Assembly: GCA_020347085.1 (NCBI GenBank)
Contig: CP070769.1
Coordinates: 1,773,646-1,779,926 of the forward strand
Source of the DNA: Desulfobacterales bacterium
Lineage (GTDB): Bacteria > Desulfobacterota > Desulfobacteria > Desulfobacterales > C00003060
Direction: 5' to 3'
DNA length: 6,281 nucleotides
The notes under the pieces were generated by a model that saw nothing but the letters and a program-made list of their open reading frames with translations, searched no databases and had not been told where the DNA came from. Position 1 is the stretch's first letter. Each line of letters opens with the position of its first letter. Position numbers and translations under genes: made by a program. Positions 1-5,376 of this stretch are shown here, one piece after another.

Positions 1-289
1 CCTTGACTTCGGCGAGCTCAGTCGAGTCGCTGCAGGGTTAGCGAGCGAATCTAAAAATGGTACCCCTCCTTACAGTCGCTGCGAAGCACTGCCGTCAGGC
101 AGAACATTCCCTGCAGATTGCTGCAGGGAGCTTCAATTTTGAAAATTTGGCTATTGTTTCGAATTAGCGCAAAGCTTCACTTCGTGCCGATATTCGAATT
201 TCGGGTCTTTCTGTTGTTCACCCAGCAAACACTTCATGGTGAGGCTGCTAAGAAACCAGGAAGGCTCCCCTGAAAATATTGAGGCTCCT
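1..289. other. Non-coding end region with several short inverted repeats
   Basis: I see no convincing gene here. The stretch holds a small inverted repeat TCGCT/AGCGA (27-31 and 40-44), a 9-bp perfect stem at 108-129, a short TTCAA/TTGAA repeat (132-143), and two copies of the palindromic octamer TTCGAATT (158-165 and 193-200). GGCTCC occurs twice at about 261-290. The 9-mer GCTGCAGGG occurs twice, near 29-37 and 120-128. The composition is like an intergenic repeat region downstream of an operon. Confidence 0.5.
108..129. repeat. Perfect 9-bp inverted repeat with 4-base loop
   Basis: TCCCTGCAG, loop ATTG, CTGCAGGGA. Read on the plus strand it is followed by GCTTCAATTTT, which is weakly terminator-like. 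Read on the minus strand (the direction of the metF2 operon) it is followed by ATGTTCTGCC, which has no proper U run. It could be a terminator for a gene arriving from the left, a factor-dependent end for the metF2 operon, or part of a dispersed repeat. Confidence 0.5.
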
Positions 290-1165
290 TCACAGTCCTA
301 CTTCATCCAAAATAGCGGGTATTTTGCTTTCCCAGCCAAGGGCCATGATATGAACACCGTGGCAAAGATCCTTCATCCCTTTGATCAAGCGAACAGCTAT
401 CTCCCTGCTGGCCTGGGCCTTGTCCTCGGCGGCCTTTATCTCCTGTATTAGAGGTTCCGGAACAAAAACACCCGACACATTCTTGTTCATGAATCGAGCC
501 ATACCGACTGATTTGAGAAGAATAATACCTCCCAAAATTTTAGCGTCAAATCCCTCGATTCGCTTCATGAACTTCTCAAAAGCGTCCAGGTCATAGACTC
601 CCTGCGTCTGAAAAAACTTGGCACCCGCTTCGATTTTTGTCTCCATCTTCATGATCTGGAGATCCAAGGCAGCCTCGTTATCGGCTCCGGGGTTGACAAC
701 TGCGCCGGCGAGAAAGTCGGGAGACCCTTTCAGTTCATTTCCAACCATGTCAACGCCGGAATTCAGCTTGCCAATGACGTCCAGAAGCGAGACAGAGTCA
801 AGCTCGAAAACCGGTCTGGCCTTGGGGTGATCGCCCAGGACAGGATGGTCTCCGGTCAGGGCAAGGACATTTTTAATCCCAAGGGCCCAAGCACTGAGCA
901 AGTCGGACTGCAGGGCAAGGCAATTCCGATCTCTGCAAGTGACCTGGTAGACAGGGTCTATCCCCATCTCCGTGAGAAAATGGGAAAAGGCCATGGAACC
1001 CAGGCGCATGACAGAACTCTGCAAGTCCGTGACGTTCACGGCGTCAACACGATCCTTGATGACGGCCGCGTCTTCCAGCAAATGCTCTACGTCGGTTCCT
1101 TTCCCGGGTGCCACCTCGGCGGTGACCACGAATTTCCCTGATTCCAAGGCTTCTCTTAAACTCAT
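290..1165 (-). CDS. metF: Methylenetetrahydrofolate reductase, copy 2
   Basis: A 291-residue MetF of the MetV-associated type that interconverts methylene- and methyl-tetrahydrofolate with a bound flavin. Glu17 in FVVTAEVAPGKG is the catalytic acid, Asp106 in LTGDHP the folate-binding Asp, and GAKFFQTQGVYD (181-192) the conserved barrel strand. LLKSVGMARFM and CHGVHIMALGW match copy 1. It is complete and slightly shorter than copy 1, mainly at the ends. The ATG at 1165 follows AGAGGTG (1170-1176). Copies 1 and 2 share the fold and motifs but differ throughout, so the duplication is not recent. It is the last gene of the minus-strand series, and no convincing terminator was found downstream of its TGA at 290-292. 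A redundant or condition-specific MetVF is the simplest reading. Confidence 0.92.
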   Translation of the reverse strand: MSLREALESGKFVVTAEVAPGKGTDVEHLLEDAAVIKDRVDAVNVTDLQSSVMRLGSMAFSHFLTEMGIDPVYQVTCRDRNCLALQSDLLSAWALGIKNVLALTGDHPVLGDHPKARPVFELDSVSLLDVIGKLNSGVDMVGNELKGSPDFLAGAVVNPGADNEAALDLQIMKMETKIEAGAKFFQTQGVYDLDAFEKFMKRIEGFDAKILGGIILLKSVGMARFMNKNVSGVFVPEPLIQEIKAAEDKAQASREIAVRLIKGMKDLCHGVHIMALGWESKIPAILDEVGL

Positions 1166-1194
1166 AGTGACACCTCTAAAAAGTGACGATTTTC

Positions 1195-1269
1195 GATTGA
1201 AGATTGACTATTTCAAAAAAGTAGCTGTCGTGCCTTAAATATTCAATCGTCAATCAGCAATGTTCAATC
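1195..1269. repeat. Heptamer-based inverted repeat in the metV2-metF2 spacer
   Basis: The left arm at 1195-1213 (GATTGAAGATTGACTATTT) pairs with the right arm at 1237-1255 in 17 of 19 positions, around a 23-base loop. Both arms are tandem heptamers. The left has GATTGAA and GATTGAC. The right reads TTCAATC, GTCAATC, AGCAATG, TTCAATC on the plus strand from 1242 to 1269, with the last copy running over the metV2 stop codon. In the mRNA this would form a long A/U-rich hairpin between the two cistrons, ending about 19 bases before the metF2 ribosome-binding site. It may be an intergenic REP-like element, and it may lower or stabilise metF2 expression. It is not followed by a U run, so it does not look like an intrinsic terminator. 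Confidence 0.8.
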
Positions 1270-1929
1270 CCCTGTTGTGGCCTCGCCTTCCCGCAGATCT
1301 TCTCTCACCACTTTGCCGGGGTGAATAGGCCATTCCTTCACCTGCGGTTCCTGCTTCAGATAATGGAGCTGGTTTAGACGTTTCAGGGCGTGGTATATCT
1401 CCTGCCAGGCACAAAGACGGTCCTTGGAAACTTCACAGTTTCCCTCAGATGCACCGCCGCACGCCCCATTCACCAGGCTCTTCGCACATCGGGTCACAGG
1501 ACACACGCCGCCGGTCCGCCACAAAATACAGTCGCCGCAGGCCATGCAGTTCTCGGTCCAAATACCGGGTTCCTTTTCGACTCCTATGAACTGCGTGTTC
1601 AGAGCAGGCAAGACAGGCTTGTCTCTAAACCGACTGGCGACGGCCTGGACGCCGTTGCCACAGGCCGTGGAAAGAATAGCTTCACAGTCACCGATCTTGC
1701 TTTCCAAACGGTCGATAAACTTCTCGGCGCACTGTCGCGGGGTCGTGGTCTTCTCTATGATTATGTCCTTATTCTCCGAAAGGAGTGCATCTGCAAGTTT
1801 ATCCACCTCCTTAGGTCCACCAGCAGAGCAAAATGCCACGCAGGTTCCACATCCGGCCAGCAGGATCTTGCGATATGGGGCAACCATGCCCGGTATCTCT
1901 GTTAATTTTTTCTGTTCGGCAATGATCAT
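1264..1929 (-). CDS. metV: MetV-type cysteine-rich subunit of methylenetetrahydrofolate reductase, copy 2
   Basis: A 221-residue paralogue of the upstream MetV, alignable almost without gaps. Motifs are GCGTCVAFC (C27, C30, C34), RQC (C67), STACGNGVQ (C90), PALNTQFIG with no Cys, CMACGDC (C128, C131, C134), GVCPVTRC (C143, C148), NGACGG (C157) and GNCE (C165). The CxxCxxxC spacing at the N terminus looks like the fuller metal-binding set, whereas copy 1 has lost the third Cys. The ATG at 1929 has a strong GGAGGTG ribosome-binding site (1934-1940). It lies 17 bp after the kinase gene, so it is probably in the same operon. The stop at 1264-1266 falls inside a heptamer repeat, and metF2 begins 98 bp further on rather than overlapping as in the first module. 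It presumably forms the electron-transfer subunit of a second MetVF complex. Confidence 0.9.
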   Translation of the reverse strand: MIIAEQKKLTEIPGMVAPYRKILLAGCGTCVAFCSAGGPKEVDKLADALLSENKDIIIEKTTTPRQCAEKFIDRLESKIGDCEAILSTACGNGVQAVASRFRDKPVLPALNTQFIGVEKEPGIWTENCMACGDCILWRTGGVCPVTRCAKSLVNGACGGASEGNCEVSKDRLCAWQEIYHALKRLNQLHYLKQEPQVKEWPIHPGKVVREDLREGEATTGD

Positions 1930-1946
1930 GTTGCACCTCCAAAACT

Positions 1947-3437
1947 CTAATAGCCCACGGGCATCGAGACGACGAACGTCGCCCCTTTTCCCACCTCGCT
2001 TTCCACGTGGATTGAACTATTATGGGCCTCAGCAATTCCCTTTACTATCGACAATCCAAGCCCTGAGCCTGATATACTTCTCGTTTCGTCCGTTTTGATC
2101 CGATAGAATTTCTCAAAGATCTGGTCAATATCCTCCTCTGGAATCCCTATGCCGGTATCCGTCACCTTGAACTCGACATCTTTTCCAGCTTTTTTCAGGC
2201 TCACATTTACCGTTCCTCCCTTGGGAGTGTACTTGATGGCATTGCTGATCAGGTTGACAAAGATCGCCTCCATGCCGCCCCTATCACCATTGAACGATGG
2301 CAGTCCTTCCGCTATTTCGCATGTCATGCTTATGCCCTTTTCGTCAGCTGACATGTGCATGAGGTCAACAGTCCGCTGCAGGATTTCCCCTAGATTCAAG
2401 GCTTCGGCTTTCTGGATCGACTTTCCCTCTTGGATACGACGGTAGTCGAGAATGTCATTGACGAGGGTGATCATCCCCTTGGTCTTTTCCTTGGCCTTGC
2501 CGAGCAGGTCCGTCTGCTTGGGAGTGAGTTCTCCGGCTAGCCCGTCAACAACGACGGAGATCTGCATCAGCAGGGAACTGAGAGGCGACTTGAGTTCGTG
2601 GGAAACCATGGAGAGAAAATCGGCTCTGAGCTGATCCATGGCATCAACCCTTGTAACATCGTGAAACAAGGCTACGGCACCGATAACGGCTCCGGCCTTA
2701 TTCTTGACAGGATCAAGGTGAACTCGAAGCGTCTTGTCTCCTGTCTTGATGACAGGTTCTTCCCCCGACATCAAGGTCGAAAGAGCACCGTCTGATTTCA
2801 TGGCGCGTAAAAAGAACGATAATAACTCATCCGATTCGATGCAGATAGAGACAGGCCGCCCAATCGCTTTTTCCTCAGTCAGGTTAAACAGGCTAGCAGC
2901 ACTCTCGTTGAACAAGACAATGTTTGTTTGCCAATCGGTGACCACAAGGGCATCGGTGAAGCTGTTCAGGACAGACAGGAATGTCTGTCCATCCTGCTGC
3001 ACCCTGGTTAAAGCGGCCTGTCTCTGCCGTGTGAGAATGTCCAGCTGACGCCTGAGCCTGAAGGCCTCTATGGCCCTATTCATCTTCGTCCAGAAGCGAT
3101 CCGTCGTAAAGGTCTTGCGGATGCAATCATAGGCTCCGGCGTGTATTGCTTCTATCGCCTCCTCACCGCAGTTGGCCGACATCACCATGATGAGAATTTC
3201 ACTCCTGGTTCTTTGAAGGGTATTGATAAGGGTCATGCCACCCCAACCGGGAAGCTCAAGGGAGAGAAGCATGATGTCCACATCTCCCGGATGCTTCTGC
3301 GCGATATTCAGGGCCTCTTGAACAGACTCCGCTGTGCGCACTCTGTGTCCTTCGTTTAGGAGAAGTTCCCGGCACTTCTGCAAAATGGTGATGTCATTTT
3401 CGACCACCAATATATTTATGCTGGGCTTTATCAACAT
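1947..3437 (-). CDS. Soluble hybrid histidine kinase: degenerate N-terminal receiver, PAS, HisKA, HATPase_c
   Basis: A 496-residue protein. Residues 5-120 are receiver-like (INILVVENDITIL) but have Ser59 where the phospho-acceptor Asp should be (IMLLSLELPGWGG) and KT instead of KP after Lys108, so this is probably a pseudo-receiver. A helical linker follows (about 121-150), then a PAS domain (about 153-263). HisKA follows with phospho-His280 in SHELKSPLSSL, then an ATPase with N box NLISNA (Asn399), G1 DTGIGI (427-432), F box FEKFYR and G2 GSGLGL. No membrane segment is seen, so it should sense a cytoplasmic signal. The ATG at 3437 is chosen because an earlier in-frame ATG (3509) would put 24 residues inside the previous gene that look nothing like a receiver start. 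AAGGA at 3449-3453 precedes it at a slightly long spacing. The metV2 gene follows after 17 bp. Confidence 0.9.
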   Translation of the reverse strand: MLIKPSINILVVENDITILQKCRELLLNEGHRVRTAESVQEALNIAQKHPGDVDIMLLSLELPGWGGMTLINTLQRTRSEILIMVMSANCGEEAIEAIHAGAYDCIRKTFTTDRFWTKMNRAIEAFRLRRQLDILTRQRQAALTRVQQDGQTFLSVLNSFTDALVVTDWQTNIVLFNESAASLFNLTEEKAIGRPVSICIESDELLSFFLRAMKSDGALSTLMSGEEPVIKTGDKTLRVHLDPVKNKAGAVIGAVALFHDVTRVDAMDQLRADFLSMVSHELKSPLSSLLMQISVVVDGLAGELTPKQTDLLGKAKEKTKGMITLVNDILDYRRIQEGKSIQKAEALNLGEILQRTVDLMHMSADEKGISMTCEIAEGLPSFNGDRGGMEAIFVNLISNAIKYTPKGGTVNVSLKKAGKDVEFKVTDTGIGIPEEDIDQIFEKFYRIKTDETRSISGSGLGLSIVKGIAEAHNSSIHVESEVGKGATFVVSMPVGY

Positions 3438-3444
3438 TTTTCGG

Positions 3445-3828
3445 CTAATCCTTGTTGAGCAAATCCTCCACGCGTTTGACCAGTTCTGTCGATTCGACCG
3501 GCTTGGCAATATAATCGTCCGCTTCGGTCATGAGACCCATATGCTGCGTATAGTGCGTTCTGAATATTTCCTGGTCCACGGCCGTGAGAAGAATGGTCGG
3601 AATCTTCTTCAGCTCCGGGTCTGCCTTAAGGACAACACACACGTCATATCCGTTCATCTCGGGCATCATCACATCCAGGATAACCAGGTCGGGTTTCTCA
3701 GCCCGAATCTTCTCGAGCCCTTCCCTTCCTCCATAGGCTAAAATAACCTCGAAGTCCTTGCTTTCCAAAAGGAGCTTTGTTGCCTCACAGAAATCGACAT
3801 CGTCGTCTACCAGTAATACCTTTTTCAT
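3445..3828 (-). CDS. Stand-alone CheY-like response regulator receiver, second of pair
   Basis: A 127-residue single receiver domain. VLLVDDDVDF gives the acidic pocket (Asp8, Asp9). Asp52 in LVILDVMMPEMNG is the predicted phosphorylation site, Thr82 in ILLTAV is the switch residue, and Lys109 in IAKP is the conserved Lys. The site is complete and no DNA-binding or enzymatic output domain follows. The ATG at 3828 has AGGTG at 3834-3838 as ribosome-binding site, and 18 bp separate it from the previous gene. It shares with its neighbour the extended loop before strand 5 and a DDYxxKPxES ending, so the two look like an old duplication, though clearly diverged. With the kinase starting 7 bp downstream, it is the most likely direct partner of that kinase. 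The output target is unknown. Confidence 0.92.
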   Translation of the reverse strand: MKKVLLVDDDVDFCEATKLLLESKDFEVILAYGGREGLEKIRAEKPDLVILDVMMPEMNGYDVCVVLKADPELKKIPTILLTAVDQEIFRTHYTQHMGLMTEADDYIAKPVESTELVKRVEDLLNKD

Positions 3829-3846
3829 AGCTACACCTATAATTCC

Positions 3847-4257
3847 TTACTTTTGCTTTCCTATTCTACTCATGATCTTGCCGACCCTTTCCAGCAAGAC
3901 ACTGCTTTCAATGGGTTTCTCCACGTAATCGTCCACGTCCATCTGCACGCCGGTCTCCAGTTCATACCGGCGCTGGCTGACCCCCTCCTGAACTGAGCTG
4001 AGTATGATGATCGGCATGTTACCATATTTGGCGTATCGAGGATCTTTCAGGGCCTTGCACACTTCAAAACCGTCCATTCTCGGCATGAGGAGATCGAGGA
4101 TGAGTAAGTCGGGCTTCTCTTCTTTCAACTTCACCAAACACTGCTCACCATCCTCGGCCATGACCACCCTGTACCCGCCAGACTCCAATATCATCTGCAA
4201 AGCATCGCGCATGTCCGGGTCATCATCCACGACCAAGATCTTGGCACTTGTTTCCAC
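3847..4257 (-). CDS. Stand-alone CheY-like response regulator receiver, first of pair
   Basis: A 136-residue protein that is a single receiver domain with no output domain. KILVVDDDPDM provides the acidic Mg2+ pocket (Asp12, Asp13). Asp55 in LLILDLLMPRMDG is the predicted phospho-acceptor, Ser87/Ser88 sits at the Thr/Ser switch position, and Lys114 in VEKP is the conserved Lys. All catalytic residues are present, so phosphorylation is expected. The start is GTG at 4257. It is chosen because the frame is closed upstream by a TGA before any ATG, and because G-rich ribosome-binding sequence (eight G at 4264-4271, then GTGCAGC) precedes it. The likely role is an intermediate in a phosphorelay or a protein-binding switch, presumably phosphorylated by the kinase two genes downstream. 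It could begin its own transcription unit after the palindrome, or be read through from metF1. Confidence 0.9.
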   Translation of the reverse strand: METSAKILVVDDDPDMRDALQMILESGGYRVVMAEDGEQCLVKLKEEKPDLLILDLLMPRMDGFEVCKALKDPRYAKYGNMPIIILSSVQEGVSQRRYELETGVQMDVDDYVEKPIESSVLLERVGKIMSRIGKQK

Positions 4258-4263
4258 GCTGCA

Positions 4264-4271
4264 CCCCCCCC
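4264..4271 (-). promoter_or_regulatory. G8 tract forming part of the ribosome-binding site of the first receiver gene
   Basis: On the coding strand a run of eight G follows AAAA and ends 6 bases before the GTG start. It is the only Shine-Dalgarno-like sequence for this gene. Homopolymer runs of this length can slip in replication, which would change the spacing to the start codon, but nothing here shows that the tract varies. Confidence 0.4.
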
Positions 4272-4277
4272 TTTTGT

Positions 4278-4312
4278 GTCACTAGTCACTATTCATTGCT
4301 TATCTGTCAGAA
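4278..4312. repeat. Short heptamer tandem array
   Basis: On the plus strand the segment divides into 7-bp steps: GTCACTA, GTCACTA, TTCATTG, CTTATCT, GTCAGAA. The first two copies are exact, and later ones drift but keep the pyrimidine-rich phase. The array lies between the octamer palindrome and the run of eight C at 4264-4271, so it is in the 5' leader of the first receiver gene. The sequence resembles the heptamers in the metV2-metF2 spacer (TTCAATC, GTCAATC), but with few copies chance is not fully excluded. Confidence 0.45.
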
Positions 4313-4333
4313 CTTGGCTTGCCCCGCTCACAA

Positions 4334-4448
4334 TTGGAGTATTGGAGTGATGTAGTACTGGAGTGCTGGGCTTAAAGGAATAAAAGAATGATTGTTCTTC
4401 CGCTTTTACTACCCACTACTCCAGTACTCCAATGCTCCATCACTCCAT
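4334..4448. repeat. Large imperfect palindrome made of inverted arrays of an 8-bp unit
   Basis: The left arm (4334-4370) is a tandem series of octamers: TTGGAGTA, TTGGAGTG, ATGTAGTA, CTGGAGTG, then CTGGG. The right arm (about 4413-4448), read on the other strand, gives ATGGAGTG, ATGGAGCA, TTGGAGTA, CTGGAGTA, GTGGG. The consensus is NTGGAGTR in both arms, in opposite orientation. The arms share the exact 11-mer AGTACTGGAGT. The centre (about 4391.5) holds its own small inverted repeat, AAGAA (4384-4388) and TTCTT (4395-4399) around a 6-base loop. The element starts about 10 bp after the metF1 stop and ends about 75 bp before the receiver gene. It could be a REP/MITE-like intergenic element, and its transcript could fold and act as an mRNA stabiliser or attenuator. 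It lacks the GC stem plus U-run of an ordinary intrinsic terminator. Confidence 0.75.
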
Positions 4449-4458
4449 TCCCAAAGTA

Positions 4459-5376
4459 CTACACCACCGGTCTGGGCATCAAACCCGCCTCCTCCACAAT
4501 ACGAGGGACGATATCCTCCCAGGCCACCGCCATGATATGAACGCCATGTACGCCTTCAACCTCCGTGAGCTGCTCAATGGCCTCAACACAGATCTTCACG
4601 CCCTCTTCCTTGGGATCCTTGGAATCAGCCATCTGGTCAACAAGCTCCTTGGGCACGCTCAAACCGGGGACATTGTTGCGCATGTAACGAGCCATTCCAA
4701 CGGACTTCATTGGTATCAGTCCTGCAATGATATGGGTCTTCTGGTGAAGTCCTCTGTCTCTGACCATCTCCATCCATCTGACAAACTTGGGTACGTCAAA
4801 GATACCCTGGGTCTGAATGAAATCTGCACCGGCGTTCACCTTCTTGGCCAGCCGGGTAACCCTAAACTCAAATGGATCGGCAAAGGGGTTGGCTGCTGCT
4901 CCGATAAAGAACGGGGCATCTCCTGAGATCTCTTCACCATTGATGAACTGGTGCTCATCACGCATGGCTTTGACCATCTGGATAAACTGGATGGAATCAA
5001 TATCGTAGACCCCTTTGGCCGTTGGATGGTTGCCGAACCTCTGATGATCGCCGGAAAGGCAGAGCACATTGCGAATCCCCAAAGCCGCTGCTCCCAGGAG
5101 GTCACTCTGCAAACCAAGACGGTTGCGATCCCTGACGACCATCTGCAGGACAGGTTCGACGCCTTGCTCTTTTAACAGAACGCAGCCGCTAATACTCGAC
5201 ATTCTCACAATGGCGGTCTGGTTGTCTGTCACATTCAAGGCATCGCAGCAAAGCTTAAGAAGCTCCCCTTTTCTTTGGATGACTTTGGGCGAAGTTCCTT
5301 TTGGAGGCCCGGCTTCAGCTGTCACAGCGAACTGGCCGCTTTCCAAAATCCTTTCCAAATTACTTCCAGACTTCAT
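4459..5376 (-). CDS. metF: Methylenetetrahydrofolate reductase, copy 1
   Basis: A 305-residue TIM-barrel flavoprotein that interconverts 5,10-methylene-tetrahydrofolate and 5-methyl-tetrahydrofolate, the last reduction of the methyl branch of the Wood-Ljungdahl pathway. The N-terminal FAVTAEAGPPKG carries Glu21, matching the catalytic Glu of MetF (FEFFPP in E. coli). LSGDH carries Asp110, matching the folate-binding Asp of LRGDxP. GADFIQTQGIFD (183-194) matches the GAxxxxTQxxFD strand. MKSVGMARYM and VHGVHIMAVAW are typical of the MetV-associated branch. Length is normal for a MetF without the eukaryotic regulatory domain. The start is ATG at 5376 inside the metV1 stop (ATGA), with GAGGA at 5386-5390 as ribosome-binding site. 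The tight coupling suggests a MetV-MetF complex made in equal amounts. It is followed by a 201-bp gap with a large palindrome. The physiological direction (acetate formation or oxidation) cannot be read from the sequence. Confidence 0.93.
   Translation of the reverse strand: MKSGSNLERILESGQFAVTAEAGPPKGTSPKVIQRKGELLKLCCDALNVTDNQTAIVRMSSISGCVLLKEQGVEPVLQMVVRDRNRLGLQSDLLGAAALGIRNVLCLSGDHQRFGNHPTAKGVYDIDSIQFIQMVKAMRDEHQFINGEEISGDAPFFIGAAANPFADPFEFRVTRLAKKVNAGADFIQTQGIFDVPKFVRWMEMVRDRGLHQKTHIIAGLIPMKSVGMARYMRNNVPGLSVPKELVDQMADSKDPKEEGVKICVEAIEQLTEVEGVHGVHIMAVAWEDIVPRIVEEAGLMPRPVV

Noticed and set aside
236..451. Plus-strand open frame of 71 codons at the end of metF2
   Set aside because: Most of it is antisense to metF2, and the hydrophobic C terminus (LGLVLGGLYLLY) comes from the reverse of conserved metF codons.
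1424..2098. Plus-strand open frame of 224 codons
   Set aside because: It is antisense to metV2 and the kinase C terminus, with no motif or good ribosome-binding site.
3438..3509. Extended N terminus of the kinase from an upstream ATG
   Set aside because: The extra 24 residues overlap the second receiver gene in another frame and do not resemble a receiver, whereas ATG 3437 starts directly before the first receiver strand.
4381..4405. Intrinsic terminator in the palindrome core
   Set aside because: The AAGAA/TTCTT stem is only five A/T-rich pairs, and no continuous U run follows on either strand.
4334..4448. CRISPR array
   Set aside because: The repeats are 8 bp with no spacers and are inverted around a centre, unlike 23-40 bp direct repeats with unique spacers.
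4432..4926. Plus-strand open frame of 164 codons
   Set aside because: It is antisense to metF1 and begins in the octamer palindrome. The His-rich, unmotivated translation fits a shadow frame.
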